Source: Synchiropus splendidus
Lineage: Eukaryota; Chordata; Actinopteri; Syngnathiformes; Callionymidae
Direction of reading: 5' to 3'
Assembly (NCBI RefSeq): GCF_027744825.2
Contig: NC_071342.1
Span: forward strand, 16,487,001-16,551,000
Length of the DNA: 64,000 nt
Shown: positions 13,816-27,300 of the stretch, piece after piece
Numbering within the stretch: the first letter of the stretch is position 1
Layout of the letters: each line of letters opens with the position of its first letter
Program-made: the position numbers and the translations under genes
Notes under the pieces: model-generated
The model's database searches: none
What the model was told of the DNA's origin: nothing
What the model saw: the letters and a program-made list of their open reading frames with translations, nothing else

Positions 13816-16800
13816 ATGACTTCTACTGCAGGTCGACTGGCTCGTGAAAAGCAAAAGCAAGGAGGTCTCGGCTCCAAAAACAACGCTGTAAAGTTCGCGC
13901 AGCAAGATTATGAGATGCTGCGGCAGCAGTGTTTGACCAGCGGACGCCTGTTCGAGGACGACACCTTCCCTGCTGGTCCTATGTCACTGGGATTCAAAGA
14001 GCTGGGGCCTTATTCACACAGAACCAGAGGGGTGGAGTGGAAGAGGCCCAAGGTAAGAGGTCTCTAACTCTCACACCCTGGCTAGATGGGAGAAGAGGTC
14101 TGAATCTTGGACTTGGATTAACCTGAAGAATTCCATCTGACAGGATCTGTGTTCCAACCCAACGTTCATAAACAACGGAGCCACAAGAACGGACATTTGT
14201 CAAGGATCTCTTGGTGAGTTCAACACAAGCTTCTAACAAGGATCCTAGCAACATTTACCTTCACCCACAGGTGACTGTTGGCTGCTGGCTGCTATCGCCT
14301 CTCTGACTCTGGACCAGAGGATCCTGGCTCGTGTGGTTCCTCCAGGACAGAGCTTCACTGAAGGATATGCTGGAATATTTCACTTTCAGGTCAATACTCT
14401 GGGTGATAGCCCTTTTTAGATTCTACATACATATGCACCACCACCAGGCAGCTGAGCATTTCAACATTTGAGTAACAGGTGTAAAGTCTGAAGGTAGTGA
14501 AGTGGGATGAATTACAGTGCTCTTCTGTGCTCACCGTGCTTCCATAGTAATGCGTTGCTAATCCGCTTGTGGTTCAGCATCATCTAGTCTTCATCCCAAC
14601 CTTTCATGATGCTCTCTTTTGTCTTTCCAGTTGCAACATCAAAAGAAAGACAGCAACGTCTACAAAACATGATGAAAAATATCCAAAATATATACTTAAG
14701 TAACAAGGATACAATGAACCTAAAAAGTTTAAATGTAGGTAAGGATATTAAGAAGTGTAAATATGCCATGAAACCAATTGAAATATTTCATTTTATATGC
14801 ATTTAATTTGAATTTAAATCAACATAGCTATGGACCTATGGATGTTCAGAATAAAATTTCAAATTATTGAAATCATATTTCAATATATATTTTCAATATT
14901 CCTTCAATGTATTTTGAGGAACATGAAAAACACACAGAAATGGCCAATGAAAATCAGATCAGATATAGTTTTAGTTTGACGTCAAAAGGGCCACGAAAAT
15001 ACAGGCATCAGGCCACATATGGCCCCCGGACCGCACTTTGCCCAGATCTGTACTACATCATTTAGGCTCACATAAAATGTCATGGCAACATTACTTTATC
15101 TTTACTTCTTTATCTATTTTTTAACCATCTTTAACATTTTTTTTAATAAACCACGATACATCTATGGTAAACATACTTAACATTCATACAAAATATTTAT
15201 ACAATTACATACCTATATATATATATATATATAGTAAAGTAAAGTAAAGTAAAGGGATGATGCTTTGTCCTCCCAATTTCTTATAACAATTTGATGGAAG
15301 ATGATTTTACTTTCAGTTTTGGCAGTTTGGTGAATGGGTGGACGTCGTGGTGGACGACCGCTTGCCCATCAGAGATGGGATGCTTCTTTTTGTCCACTCC
15401 GCCGAAGGCTCAGAGTTTTGGAGCGCTCTCCTGGAGAAAGCTTACGCCAAGTATTAACTCAACGTCCTGTTTGATGAACTGTTTTACATTCCAGCTCAAT
15501 ATCAATCGGTTACAGGGTCAATGGTTGCTACGAGTCACTGTCAGGAGGAAGCACCATCGAGGGTTTTGAGGATTTCACCGGGGGCATTGCAGAAATATAC
15601 ACCCTGGCAAAAGCTCCACCGAATTTCTTCCAACTCATCAGAAGGGCCTTGAAGCTGGGCTCACTGCTGGGCTGTGCTATTGATGTAAGCTCTGCTCCAT
15701 CTGAACTCGCTCACTATCACCTCCCGCTTACGTCGTCCTCCGTTATCAGATCGCAAACCAGAGTCAGTCAGAAACCTACACGCCTCTCAAACTGGTGAAA
15801 GGACACGCCTACTCTGTGACCGGCGCAGAAGAGGTGCGTTCATCTCTCCTCCTTCATTTGTAACTATGTGACCGGCCGCTGGTGTCCAACACAGGTGAAC
15901 TACAGAGGCAGCACCACCCAGCTGGTGCGTATCAGAAACCCCTGGGGTCAGGTGGAGTGGACTGGGCCCTGGAGTGATGGGTACGCCTGTTGATGCAGCT
16001 CTGAATTCATGTTTTACGATTTTAAACATGATGCTCTCATTTGTTTCAGATCCAGTGAGTGGAAATACATAGATCAAGCAGAGAAATCCAAGCTGAACCA
16101 CGTGTCAGACGATGGAGAGTTCTGGTAATTCCACCTCACCAGTACATGGCAGAGGCTTCAAAGAGAGTTGACTGCAGTGTAACCATCTCACAGGTCAGCT
16201 AAGGATTCTCTCTCCTCTCAGGATGTCTTTTCAGGACTTCAGCAAGCAATTCACCTCGGTGGACATCTGCAACTTGACCCCAGATACTATTTTGAGCGAC
16301 GACGTCGGACATTGGAACCATTACCAGTTCGATGGCATGTGGAGGGTCGGATCTACGGCCGGAGGCTGTCGCAATTACGCAGGTACAAGAAAAGTTGTGG
16401 CTCCAAACGATGTTTTCGATGCGCACTTTTCACTCATGCAGGTGAGCAACACAGCGTTTCATCCTTGCAGGACCATAGGTGACAGAGCAAGGTTCCTTCA
16501 TGAGCCTCCTCCAGATAGCTTCTCTAAAAACTGCCTTCCTGGATCTTATCTCTGTCTTTACCTTCTTCTTAGCGTCTCTCCTTCCGACTGTAGAGTCCTC
16601 ATGACTGAAGATCTAACGCTCCATACTTCCCTCACTTCACACTCCAATTCCTCCACCATTGCTCCTAAAATGCCTTTTTGTGGCCTGCAGCAACGTTTCC
16701 ATCGAACCCCCAGTTCGTGGTGTGTCTGGAAGACGTGGACGACGACCCCCTGGATGGAGAGGACGGATGCACCTTCCTGGTGGGTCTGATGCAAAAGGGC

Positions 16801-19746
16801 ATCCGAAGGCAGCAGAGGCTCGCTCGTGAGATGGAGACTATCGGCTTCGCGATCTACAAGGTCACACTGAAAGGCCACATGTTACTTCTGACCTTGAATT
16901 TGTTCTGTTTGGATTGAGTGTTGAACGTTTTCTGTCTTTTAGGTTCCCGATGAGGTGCACAGCCCTTTTTCTTTTTTTGGTTCAAATCCTCTGGTGTTAG
17001 CAATATTGCGCCTAAACAAAATATTAATAATGTTAACCTTAATTGTGCAGTATAAAGGGCGCAAAAATGTCCACCTTGGTCCCGACGTCCTCCTGCGTCA
17101 GAGAGCTGTGGCCATGAGTGGCAGCTTCATCAACTTGCGTGAGGTGTGCGGCCGTTTCAAGCTTCCTCCGGGAGAGTATGCGATCGTACCCTCCACCTTT
17201 GAGCCTCACAAGAACGGCAGCTTCCTGCTGAGGGTCTTCACTGAGAAACAGGCCGACACCAGGTAAAGACAGGCCGTCGGGTCCATCTTTAGTTTCTGTC
17301 CACATCTGGTGGACACATGTTAGAATGACAATCGCTTCAACCTCTGGTTTCTTTTCACATTTCCAAGCCCTCTGGAAGAGGACATCAAGGCAGATGTCAA
17401 AGAGGTAAAAGTTCTTACATTAAATTTAACGTTTTTCAGTGAATAATGAGCTGTTATTTAAGAATACCATTTTCATGTCACTGTTTAATTTGAGACATTC
17501 ATTCATGTTTAGTGCTTACCGTGTGTTCAGTGTGATCAGTTGTTTTAGTAGTAAATACTTTCTTTACTTTTTTTTGTTATATAAGTAGAGCAAAATAGAT
17601 GACTCATCTTCATCAAAATTAGCATGCCATGAATGAATGAAACATAAGAATAAAGAACAAGCACTTCCTCGACAAACGCAACAGACTGTTGTCCAGAAGA
17701 AAAAAAACACGTGTGTGTTCAAATAACATCAATGTGACTCGATCTAAATTACAGACTGCAATATCAGAGAATGATGTCGATCCCCATTTCAAGAACATTT
17801 TCAGGCAGATTGCAGGAAATGTAAGTACCAAAAGCAGAATCACCCAAAAATACACACAAGGTCGGTAACATTATTTTTCACAACAGGACATGGAAGTCTC
17901 TGCTTTTGAACTCCAGCGGATTTTGAACAATGTTGTTTCTCACAGTGAGTAAAATCGCCCACTTTGGTGTGAAAACATCTGGACTGATGAGTCATTTCTT
18001 GTTCAGAATCTGATCTCAAGACCGACGGCTTCAGCCTGGAGACTGTTCGTCTGATAATCAGCCTGATGGATGTATCCTCTGACATGAAAAATGCACTTTA
18101 TAAGGAGCTGCCAAACGATTATACAAATCATTTATTCAACGTATCTCACATGTCAAGTACAAAAAATTGTACATCAAACAACGTTTCAAATCTTAACTTC
18201 CTGCAGAGAGACGAAAGTTCCAAGTTGGGACTCATTGAGTTCCACAGTCTTTGGGACAAAATCCAGAAATACCTGGTGCAGTATCTTTTTTATCTACTTC
18301 ATTTTATAAATTAAAGCCAGGAAAAGTTTTTTTTTTATGTCATTCAGTATCATTATTGTTGCAGCAAAACATCCCACCCACCACTAATAGTCCGTGTCCC
18401 ATAATACACAGCAACAGTTAAACCTTGTATCAGTAACAAACAATTTTCCTCTGAAAATAAATATGTGTAGATTGAATTAAACATTCATCATTGCTTCTAG
18501 AAAATCTTCAGAAACCATGACCAGGACAACTCTGGCACCATGAGCTCACATGAGATGAGGGGAGCTGCCATTCAAGCCGGTAAGATGACTGCATTACTAA
18601 CATTTCTAAGGTGTGTCCATGGCGAAAAGGCTGTCTATGGATGGTATACAATTTGTATATATATATATGTTTTTGTATGATGTTTTTGTATATGTATTTG
18701 TTAACTGCTACTGACCTATTTTATTCTGACAGCACTTCAATATATTTGCTTCTGATGATGGGTAGATGAGGTTTCATGAAACACTGTCCTGAATTTCAGA
18801 GGCCACCAGATGGCACTGTCTGCTGTAAAACGTTATTACAAAGTCAATGAAACCTCACGTTGTCTCCAAACCAAGAGCGCCATCTCGTGGCCTCTGAAAA
18901 TTAGGGCACTGTTTCATCAACCCTGCAATACTGTTTCATGATACCTCATCTGCCCTATTTGCTTCTCTCTCTCTCTTATTTTTTTTAACAATATTGTTGT
19001 AATTGGAAATGCAATTCATCACCCATGGCTTGCCATACAAAGCAAACTAGGGTTAAGAGCAAAGTAAATCCATGGTGGCCTTCAGGAGGGTAGAGTAGAC
19101 ACACCATTGTTTGTGCAGGTCAAGGATGACTCATCTGTCACAGGGCGCTACACAGATAATAAACACTGACCCAACCTTCCAAGCTCTAAATACGTGCGAT
19201 TTGAGAGCGACGACAGCCAAACCAGACAAACCAGTTGGAGGACTTCCTCCCTGAGCCTCCTACCTCTCTTTGTTGTGGAACAAGCATGGGATCGGCTGTG
19301 TAACCCGACCTCGCCTCCGTCTTCCAGTTTAAACTGCTTGACACAGCTTGAGAACCAGACATATGAGCCTAGTTTAATGAGGTGGAGTGACTTTGTGCTT
19401 CTCCTCCAGGCTTTCAGATCAACAGTGCCGTGCTGCAGGCCATCGTCAGCCGATACGCTGACGCTCAGTACGCCATAGATTTCGACAGTTTTGTCGGCTG
19501 TCTCATTAAAGTGGAGATGCTCTTCAGTACGTGCAGACTAACTCAACAACTCGTCATAATATCAAAGTTGGTCAACATCTAAAATGTGCGTTTTTCACCC
19601 AGAAATGTTCAAGGCGCTGGAGCACTCAGGCAAAATACAGTTGGATATGCAACAGGTTTGTGAGCTTCTTAGTAACTTGTGGTTTCTTTAAACTAAATCG
19701 TGCTCCTTTTGCTTTCTTTTAGTGGCTGTGCCTGGCGATATACTAG
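13816..19746 (+). CDS. conventional calpain B (calpain-2/8-like) large subunit
   Basis: Exons: 13816-14052, 14144-14213, 14271-14389, 15317-15450, 15516-15684, 15750-15833, 15895-15980, 16050-16124, 16222-16382, 16691-16860, 16943-16954, 17051-17262, 17368-17404, 17755-17820, 17887-17944, 18007-18071, 18207-18275, 18501-18579, 19410-19526, 19603-19655, 19723-19746. They total 2097 bases and 698 residues. Catalytic Cys105, His262 and Asn286 match calpain-2 numbering exactly ([30 protein letters not shown]). A C2-like domain and a penta-EF-hand follow; EF loops [12 protein letters not shown] and [12 protein letters not shown] look able to bind calcium. The end, EWLC-like WLCLAIY, is typical of calpain-2/8. 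All introns are GT-AG and all phases match calpain C, which lies 1.6 kb downstream on the same strand, so the two look like tandem duplicates. Which teleost capn2/capn8 name applies needs a tree. Confidence 0.93.
14975..15052. mobile_element. possible hAT-type transposon end
   Basis: Within calpain B intron 3 the sequence GGCCACATATGGCCCCCGGA, followed by CCGCACTTTGCCCAGATCTG, resembles the terminal region of common fish hAT-type elements. The matching other end was not located, so the extent is uncertain. Confidence 0.35.
15214..15254. repeat. (TA)n followed by (GTAAA)n microsatellite
   Basis: About 20 bases of TA followed by four to five AGTAA/GTAAA units in calpain B intron 3, 62 bases before exon 4. 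Confidence 0.9.
18072..18206 (+). other. predicted U12-type intron in calpain B (135 bp)
   Basis: The donor is GAT|GTATCCTCTG. A branch-like ATCTTAAC element lies about 10 bases before the acceptor CTGCAG. It occupies the same EF-hand codon position as the corresponding introns of calpains A and C. Confidence 0.75.
18761..18957. mobile_element. ~200-bp terminal-inverted-repeat element (MITE-like)
   Basis: The left end, GGGTAGATGAGGTTTCATGA, and the right end, whose reverse complement is GGGCAGATGAGGTATCATGA, form an imperfect inverted repeat. The arms continue inward (GAGGCCACCAGATGGC versus GCCATCTCGTGGCCTC). An 11-bp direct repeat TATTTGCTTCT occurs on both flanks, 7 bases outside the left end and adjacent to the right end. 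It lies in calpain B intron 18. Confidence 0.7.
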
Positions 19747-21365
19747 CACCAGAGAGACACAAGTTCAACTGAAACATTAGATGATCGACCTGTCGCATCT
19801 GCAACATTTTAAGAGATAATAATAAATCAAAATAAAATAAAAAATAAATACTAATAAAATGCATTTGGTATTGTTTGCATTTTGTTTGTTTTGCCATGAT
19901 GTCATGTGCCTCTTAAAAACTGGATGCCCAAACACAAGGGTTAATAAAGAGTGTACACATGGTTCCTCTGCAAAAAAACACTGCACCAAAGACCAATTCC
20001 TGCTCTTCAAATGCTCCAAATTCAGTTCCATTCTAAGACTCATTTTTCAGATGTCAGTCAATTGGTCATTACAACCGCTATGTTGTTGGGAAGCAGGGTA
20101 TTACCAGGGTGAGTGACAGCAGGGCTGGTCAAATCTGCACATGACTGACACACAGATGACAGAGACCCTGACAAGCTGCGCTGTCATGGGGTTGGCTAGC
20201 ACGGTTACAGCTTGCCAAATAAAAAACAAATTTACTCGTCACAACTGTGATATGCTGTTGCTACAAACTCACATTTAGCAAGTCAAAGCCTCACCATAAC
20301 TACAATAAAATGTATGAATAAATAAATAGAAATAAAACATTCTAAATAAGGGGTTAAAGCTTAATAATAAGGAGAATTGAAAGTTCTGCAACTGCAGTTT
20401 ACCAGGTTGTGGCTTGGCTACTTCCTAAAACTACACACGAACGCTCTGATTCAAACTGAAAAACACCTGCTTCAACAAAACACAGCTCAGTGGTTGCTCA
20501 GCTCAACGTCTGTCCATCCACAGCAGAAACACGGTACATTCACCCAAAGTGAACATCAGGATCTCACTCTCAGGGAGCCCAGGTAGAGCAAGGGGGACCT
20601 GGATATGCCATTCTGAGACACATTAAGTAACATCCTGAATGGTCTGGTTGTCTTCTAGCGACGCTGTGGTGGCTACACACGGGAAAAAAAACCCCAAATC
20701 AGGTAATGATCGCTATGTGGTGCACTCTGATAATCTAAAGGCAGCACATGCCACGCAAACACTTGATAAACTTGTGTGGACTCCTGAGGACGGCTGCAGA
20801 TTGGAGTAAGATTTACTTCACATGAGTAAAAGCTTGCACTACTATTGCAAACCAATCAATAAATGTCAACCGCCTGCTTTGCTTCCATCCCTGCCGGATC
20901 ACTTCCACATCCCAGGTGCAATCTGCACATTTTTGGTTGTAAATAAATGTACAAATTGAGAAGAAACTACTGAGAGCCTGATGTCACATGCTTGCCTGAA
21001 GTTTTACATAGATTTCCACCTGACAATTTTAAACCAATTTTGGTGAAAAAAAAGCCCCCTTTTTGAACACTACACAAGTCCCATATTGTCCCAAAGTCTT
21101 ACATCTACTTTTGTTTAAAAAAATACATTTTTACATTGATATCTTTTAGAAACTGGTTTTAAAATAGCAATAGTGGCAACAGCTGTTAACACACCCATAT
21201 TTGGAACAAAAAGACTGCACGCGGGTTTGGAGGAGGACCCAGACAGGCTGCAAGGTGAGCTGCAATGTTTGAAAAAGAACAGGAGGAGTGTATTAGAGAG
21301 AGACCTGGAACCGGGCTCATTGAGGACGACAGACTGGCACAGGGCGTCTCACGATCCTTTGAAAC
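19747..21365. other. calpain B 3'UTR and calpain C upstream region
   Basis: Several AATAAA signals begin at 19821, about 75 bases after the calpain B stop, so that transcript probably has a short 3'UTR. No further gene was seen. The last ~200 bases probably hold the calpain C promoter or 5'UTR. Confidence 0.5.
21195..21204 (+). promoter_or_regulatory. CArG box (SRF site) upstream of calpain C
   Basis: CCATATTTGG is a perfect CC(A/T)6GG CArG box, 162 bases before the calpain C ATG. SRF binding would suit a muscle or cytoskeletal gene, but a single short motif is weak evidence. Confidence 0.3.
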
Positions 21366-24300
21366 ATGTCTGGCATTGTCGCACAGCTTCAGCACAAGCG
21401 AGACAGATCCTCCGGGATTGGATCCAACGAGCATGCGGTGAAATATCTCAACCAGGATTATGAAGCAATCAAACAAAGGTGCCTGGAGACAGGAAGGCTG
21501 TTCGAGGATGATTGTTTTGAACCACTTCCCTCATCCTTGGGCTATAATGAGCTCGGACCAAATTCTTACAAAGTCCGGGGAATCGAGTGGAAGAGACCCA
21601 AGGTATGTACTGATGGCAGCCACACTTTAATGTGCCAGCTACACTATGTTTCTGGACTGTTACCTGACTGGGGAATAAACTAGTCATCCTCCGTTCTTGT
21701 GTGTCATGTGCCATTTGAAACAGTGTATTAATTCAATTAAATTTAAAGTAAAGCCATTTTTGTTTCTATTGCAACAAAAAAACATTGGTGCTACATTTGC
21801 ATGTTATTGGGTAGAGTGACCTCGCCCATGAGTTATTCAAATGACGACGACTCATGCTTCATGCTGGCTGCACAGGTTTGCTCAGGCAATGATGTCTGTG
21901 TAGCGCCACTTGCCTTGGAAAGACTTGAGTAATGTGTGAAGTCATAACCAGCATTTTCCTCTGTCCTTAGGAACTGTCGTCCAGTCCGAAATTTATTTCA
22001 GACAATGCCACCAGGACTGATATCTGCCAAGGAGCACTTGGTAAGAGACACAACTCAAACAGAGATTTGGAATCGACATGAACATTTCAAGTCTGACATG
22101 GTTGCCTGACCACTTACGCAGATAGTTTGTTACTTCACTCGGTGACTACATATGAAGACAACACCCATACATTGACAGCAGATGTCACAAATCAGAAACA
22201 TCCTCCTCCAGCATGGATGAGAATATGTACAGTTGATGACTAATCCTAAACATGACAACCGGCATGATTCACTGTATGTGCTGTATGTGCAAACAAACCG
22301 AGCTAATACCTGAGAAAACTGGACAAGTCAGGGACTTGGTTGTTGTTTTACCAGCATTTCTACAGCGAAAAATGTTCAGTGGCATCGGTACTTAATGAAC
22401 CAACTTGCTGTCAGTTGGACTCTATAGGAAGTCTTGTGGTCATTATTTAAAGTTATGCTGAAAAGTGCAAATGAGTTTGGGATAGAGTGAAAGGGAGGAG
22501 CAACAGTCACAGCAACTTCAAGCTGGAAATGTGTAATGGAGAAGTCACATCAGAGAAGCACAGACATCCACCAGGGACTCACACTAGAGCCGCTGCAGGT
22601 TCAAAAGATTCCGTTAAACTGGTTCTGTGAGTCTTTGTTTGACGGTCTATAGAGGGCACACCCACCGCAAGAATCAGCACTGGCATAAAAGTCCAACTTC
22701 AGAATGGTTAGAATACAAACACGACGTCATTTGCATGGCATTACCATCCTACTTCTGACATCTACTGTGTACTCAGTCACCCACCAAGCGGTGGTTCTCT
22801 GAGGTAGCCCCAGCATTTATGGCTTCACAACCTCCAGAGATTGATACTCTTCAGACTGGTCAGAGTTGCATCCCACTTCTGACACCATAGGTACGGAGTT
22901 GTCCTTAGCTTCAATCCAGATAGAGAGCAGTGGTGGCAGGCCAATAGGGGGCGCTAGGGCACTGCCCCACACCTCATTGTACCAGCATAAAGCCATATGG
23001 TGCATTTTCCCATTTTAAAGGAATATTTTATCATTTTTGTTTTATTTAACCCTCATTTAGCCTCATTGTATTGAGTAAAATAGTGTTCGGAGTGCATGAC
23101 AACATGTCACCATTTCGTGCTGCTTGTGGGGGGCTGGAAAAAGTACCCCTTCAGAACAGCAGCTCAGCAGATCACAGAAAATAAATGATCATATGGCACC
23201 AGGAATTCCTCCGATCAGCACCCAGAAGCTGTTGCCTGAGGGGCACTTTTCAGCTGTGCCCCAAATGTTGCGATGGAAACTCTCCATGAATGAAAGATAG
23301 CAGTTTGTGAAAAAAATTGGAGCACTGACATCTTGAAGTCTTAAAAGTTGTGATATACCCATTTTTGAGTCAAGAGTTCACCCTTGCGTCATATGCCATG
23401 TGAAGCAGATCTAACTCCTGACGGCACGTCTGTTTGCTCTCAGGTGACTGCTGGCTTCTGGCAGCTATCGCCTCTCTGACGCTCAATGAGAAGGTCCTGC
23501 ATCGTGTTGTACCACACTGCCAGAGCTTTGATGAAGACTACACGGGAATGTTTCACTTCGAGGTACTTTCACTAGCAGAACACTGCAACATGATCGATTT
23601 CACTCACAGTGTCTCTACGACAGTTCTGGCAGTTCGGCGAGTGGGTGGACGTCGTGGTGGACGACCGTTTACCCACCAGGGACGGGGAGCTGCTCTTTGT
23701 TCACTCCGAGTCCAAATCAGAGTTCTGGACTGCACTTTTGGAGAAAGCGTACGCCAAGTAGGTCAAATAAGGCTGTTTCATCTCGTGGTACAACACCCTC
23801 CTGACTCTACCTCTGTTGCCACCACTGGCTTGTACTGTGTATTCACACATTCCCTCCTGTTGTTTTCAGGTTGAACGGATGCTACGAGGCACTTTCCGGG
23901 GGCAGCACTACTGAGGGGTTTGAGGACTTCACTGGTGGGATTGCTGAGCGGTATAATCTGGAAAGGCCAGACCCCCATCTCTTTAAAATCATTATGAAGG
24001 CTTTGGACAGAGGTTCACTGCTGGGATGCTCAATAAATGTAAGTTTGAGAGGCCAGTATGTTTTTGTCATAATTCAGTGGTTGATGTGTTCTTGTGTTTG
24101 ACCCAGATCACCAGTGCAAGTGACTCTGAGGCCGTCACTTACCGCAAGTTGGTGAAAGGGCACGCCTACTCTGTGACTGGAGCTGTGAGGGTAATGTCCA
24201 TTATAAATACACAGTCATAACGTGCAGGATGGTCATTTTGAAACCGTTTTATTGAACATCCTCCATGCACATGTCAGATGAGGGAGATGTTCACAGCCCC

Positions 24301-27300
24301 CTTTGTGGATTCTGCCAAAATAAAATTAAAAAAAAAAAGTCAAATAAAATTAATCTTTCCTCTGTGAGGCTCAGCCAACTGATCTCCATGTTGTTTATTT
24401 GACTAGAGTTGATTTTGACTAGAATATCTTCCAAAATTGTGGGAGCAGTTTTGGAATGTTAGCTGTTGCCAGCGCTAGAATCACTGGTTGCTCTTTCTAC
24501 ATTTCCAGCACAGAGACCAAAACATCTCTGGAGAGGTGTCTTGTTTTGATGCTGGACATTATTAAAAGTTTGATGCCCAGAGCATAGTAAAACTTCAAGC
24601 ATTCATTCTGACCACACATGTTGGTCATGTGACCCTTGTGATATTATTTACATTTGTGATTGCTGATCTATATGTATCGTTGACCTGAGCTATCAGCCTT
24701 TTTTTCCCCAAGTAAATACAATGTCATCCATTTCTGTACTTCAATTGTTCTTGCTTAGACACCAGTCAATGTCAATGATATTTACTTTTTTTGTGTGTGT
24801 GTCAGGTGGACTACAGAGGAGATGAAGTGGAGCTCATAAGAATTCGTAACCCATGGGGTCAGGTGGAGTGGAACGGAGCCTGGAGTGACAAGTGAGCACA
24901 ATGTGGTAGATCTACAGAGTAACATTGATGTAAATATGCCAACATTGTGACGGGAAACATGGTTGCATGAGCAAGCTCCAACAGGAAGTTGCATTCTTGC
25001 TGGTGGAATACAACACAAATTAATTCTCCTACACCCTCTGGGTGTAGTGGAAACAATGGACATATGTTCACAGCTTGAGTTGTGGGTGGAGGAGTGTGCG
25101 ACTGTGACTGCATGTCATAATGACTGTTGACTCAGAGTCAAAGCATGTACTTTTCATCTGGCTGTTTCCAAAGTGTGCTCGTGTGTTTTTTCAGTTCGTC
25201 TGAGTGGAGATACGTGAGTGACGAAGACAGGGAGAGGCTCCGATGCCGATCTGAAGACGGCGAATTCTGGTAATGACAATGAGTAAACAGTCCACTACGA
25301 CACTTCAAGTCACCACTACAAACCAATAAAATAAATGAAATAAAAAATACTATCAAGAGCCTATTGACTTCCAAAATAATAATAAAAAAACAACCTTAGA
25401 TAAGTTTTGCACACTTGTTGGTTTCACCAAGCCGGTGTCAGGATGATAGTATCGGATGATAATAAACACACCATAAGCTTGCTACGCTTGACAAATGATA
25501 AATTTAAACACAGAAACAACCAAATATTTGAGTATAGCACCATTCTGTGGAACAAAAGAAGGGAAGGTAGTCAGGAAACCAGATACCAGGCTGGGGGCGA
25601 TTTTGACTATTTAAATGAGTTTGGCTCTGCTGACTCAGCCGCTGTCTCCTCACATTGCCACGTTGCGGCAAAACCGTGTTTCTAATCCTGCTGTTATAAG
25701 AACATTAATGACAATAAAAATAGGCAGAGAGCTGCTTTTTGATGAAGTGGCGTGTAAAAACTGACATATTCAGGCTTTATGCGCGGCTTGATGGCGGCAC
25801 ACTCGATGGCAGAAATTTATTGCAAGTCTCACGCAAACTTATCTTGCCTTTTTCATCAACAAAATCATTTGTTCATATGGCTCTGAGAAGCCGATAAGAT
25901 AGTGTTGCGGCGGGTTCACTGACAACAGAGAGAATGGACTGTAAATGCCATAGTAAGAGGGATTTCCAGTTTTTTTGTACACGTTGTACGTTCAAATAAA
26001 AAATCCTGAATAAAAGTGCTCAATCCTACAAGATACTCATGCAGCCCAGGCAACAGCAGCACAATGAAATGGTCGCAGCCATTCTGCTGAAAATAAACAT
26101 CTCAAAATGTCTTCTGATTTCTGTTTAATACCATTTGACCAAATTCGTCCAAACTAATTGATTTACTCCTAACTATACAGAGAATTTTAGTGAGTGTAGG
26201 AGAGCTAAATTCAATTCAAAGCTAATATTAGCATGCACAATTGACACATAAATACTAAACAAACAAACAGCAAAATAAATTTCACCAGGGATTTTCGACA
26301 AAACATGTCAGCGGAACACGTTTTCCTTTTCAAAGAGAAGACTGGAGTGGTTGGCCCAACAAGCATGGAGCCCATACTAGTGGCCCCACAAACACTTTTG
26401 CTTGAAGATAACTGATGACTAGCGCCTATGTTTCATTTTAATTTGGTAATCCGAAAATTGGCGTTGACTTTGTTTTACGAATGATGCGTTAAGTCATAGC
26501 TATAGTCGCTGATCTCTTCTCCACCAGGATGTCCTTCACCGACTTCCTCCGCCAGTATTCCCAGCTGGAGATCTGCAACCTGACTCCTGACGCGCTCTCC
26601 AGCGATGACTTGAAAAAGTGGTCCCAGAAAGACTTTGAGGAAACCTGGAGGAGAGGAGTTTCAGCAGGCGGCTGCAGAAACTATATAAGTACTGACTTTA
26701 TTTTTTACATACCTGGCTCTACTTAAGCATCACCAACTCACCATTGTTTTTATTGTCCAGACACCTTCTGGATGAATCCGCAGTCTGTCATTAAACTACA
26801 GGAAGTTGATGATGATCCCTGTGACGGTGAAGACATGTGCACAGTCATCATAGGATTAATGCAGAAGAACAAGCGGTGCCGCAGGAAGATGGGAGAAGAC
26901 ATGGAGACAATCGGCTATGCCATCTACGATGTATGGACGTGTGTGGAGTACAAAACAATTCTCACTTCTGACTTTTGTTATTCTCTCATTCCAGCTGCCT
27001 GAGGAGGTAAAGAACTTCTAAATTTCACTTGGAAATGACGTGAAGACAAGAGCTTCTATGGTGCTCTCTATTTGAATCCTCTAGTATTCCGGTAAAAGGC
27101 AAGTGCACCTGAAGAAAAGGTTCTTCCAATCCACAAGGGCCGCCGCTCGCAGCGAGACCTTCATCAATCTGCGAGAAGTGAGCACCCGCTTCACCCTGCC
27201 TCCCGGAGAGTACCTCATCGTCCCGTCCACATTTGAACCCCACAAGAACGGAGACTTCTACATCAGAGTGTTCACCGAGAAACAGGCCGACTTTGAGTAT

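Noticed and set aside
15750..15833. Possible one-base frameshift in the calpain B histidine exon
   Set aside because: Recounting the bases gave the full 84-base, 28-codon exon in phase with its neighbours.
25407..25685. 92-codon open frame in calpain C intron 8
   Set aside because: Lies wholly within an intron defined by in-phase flanking exons; no domain was recognised.
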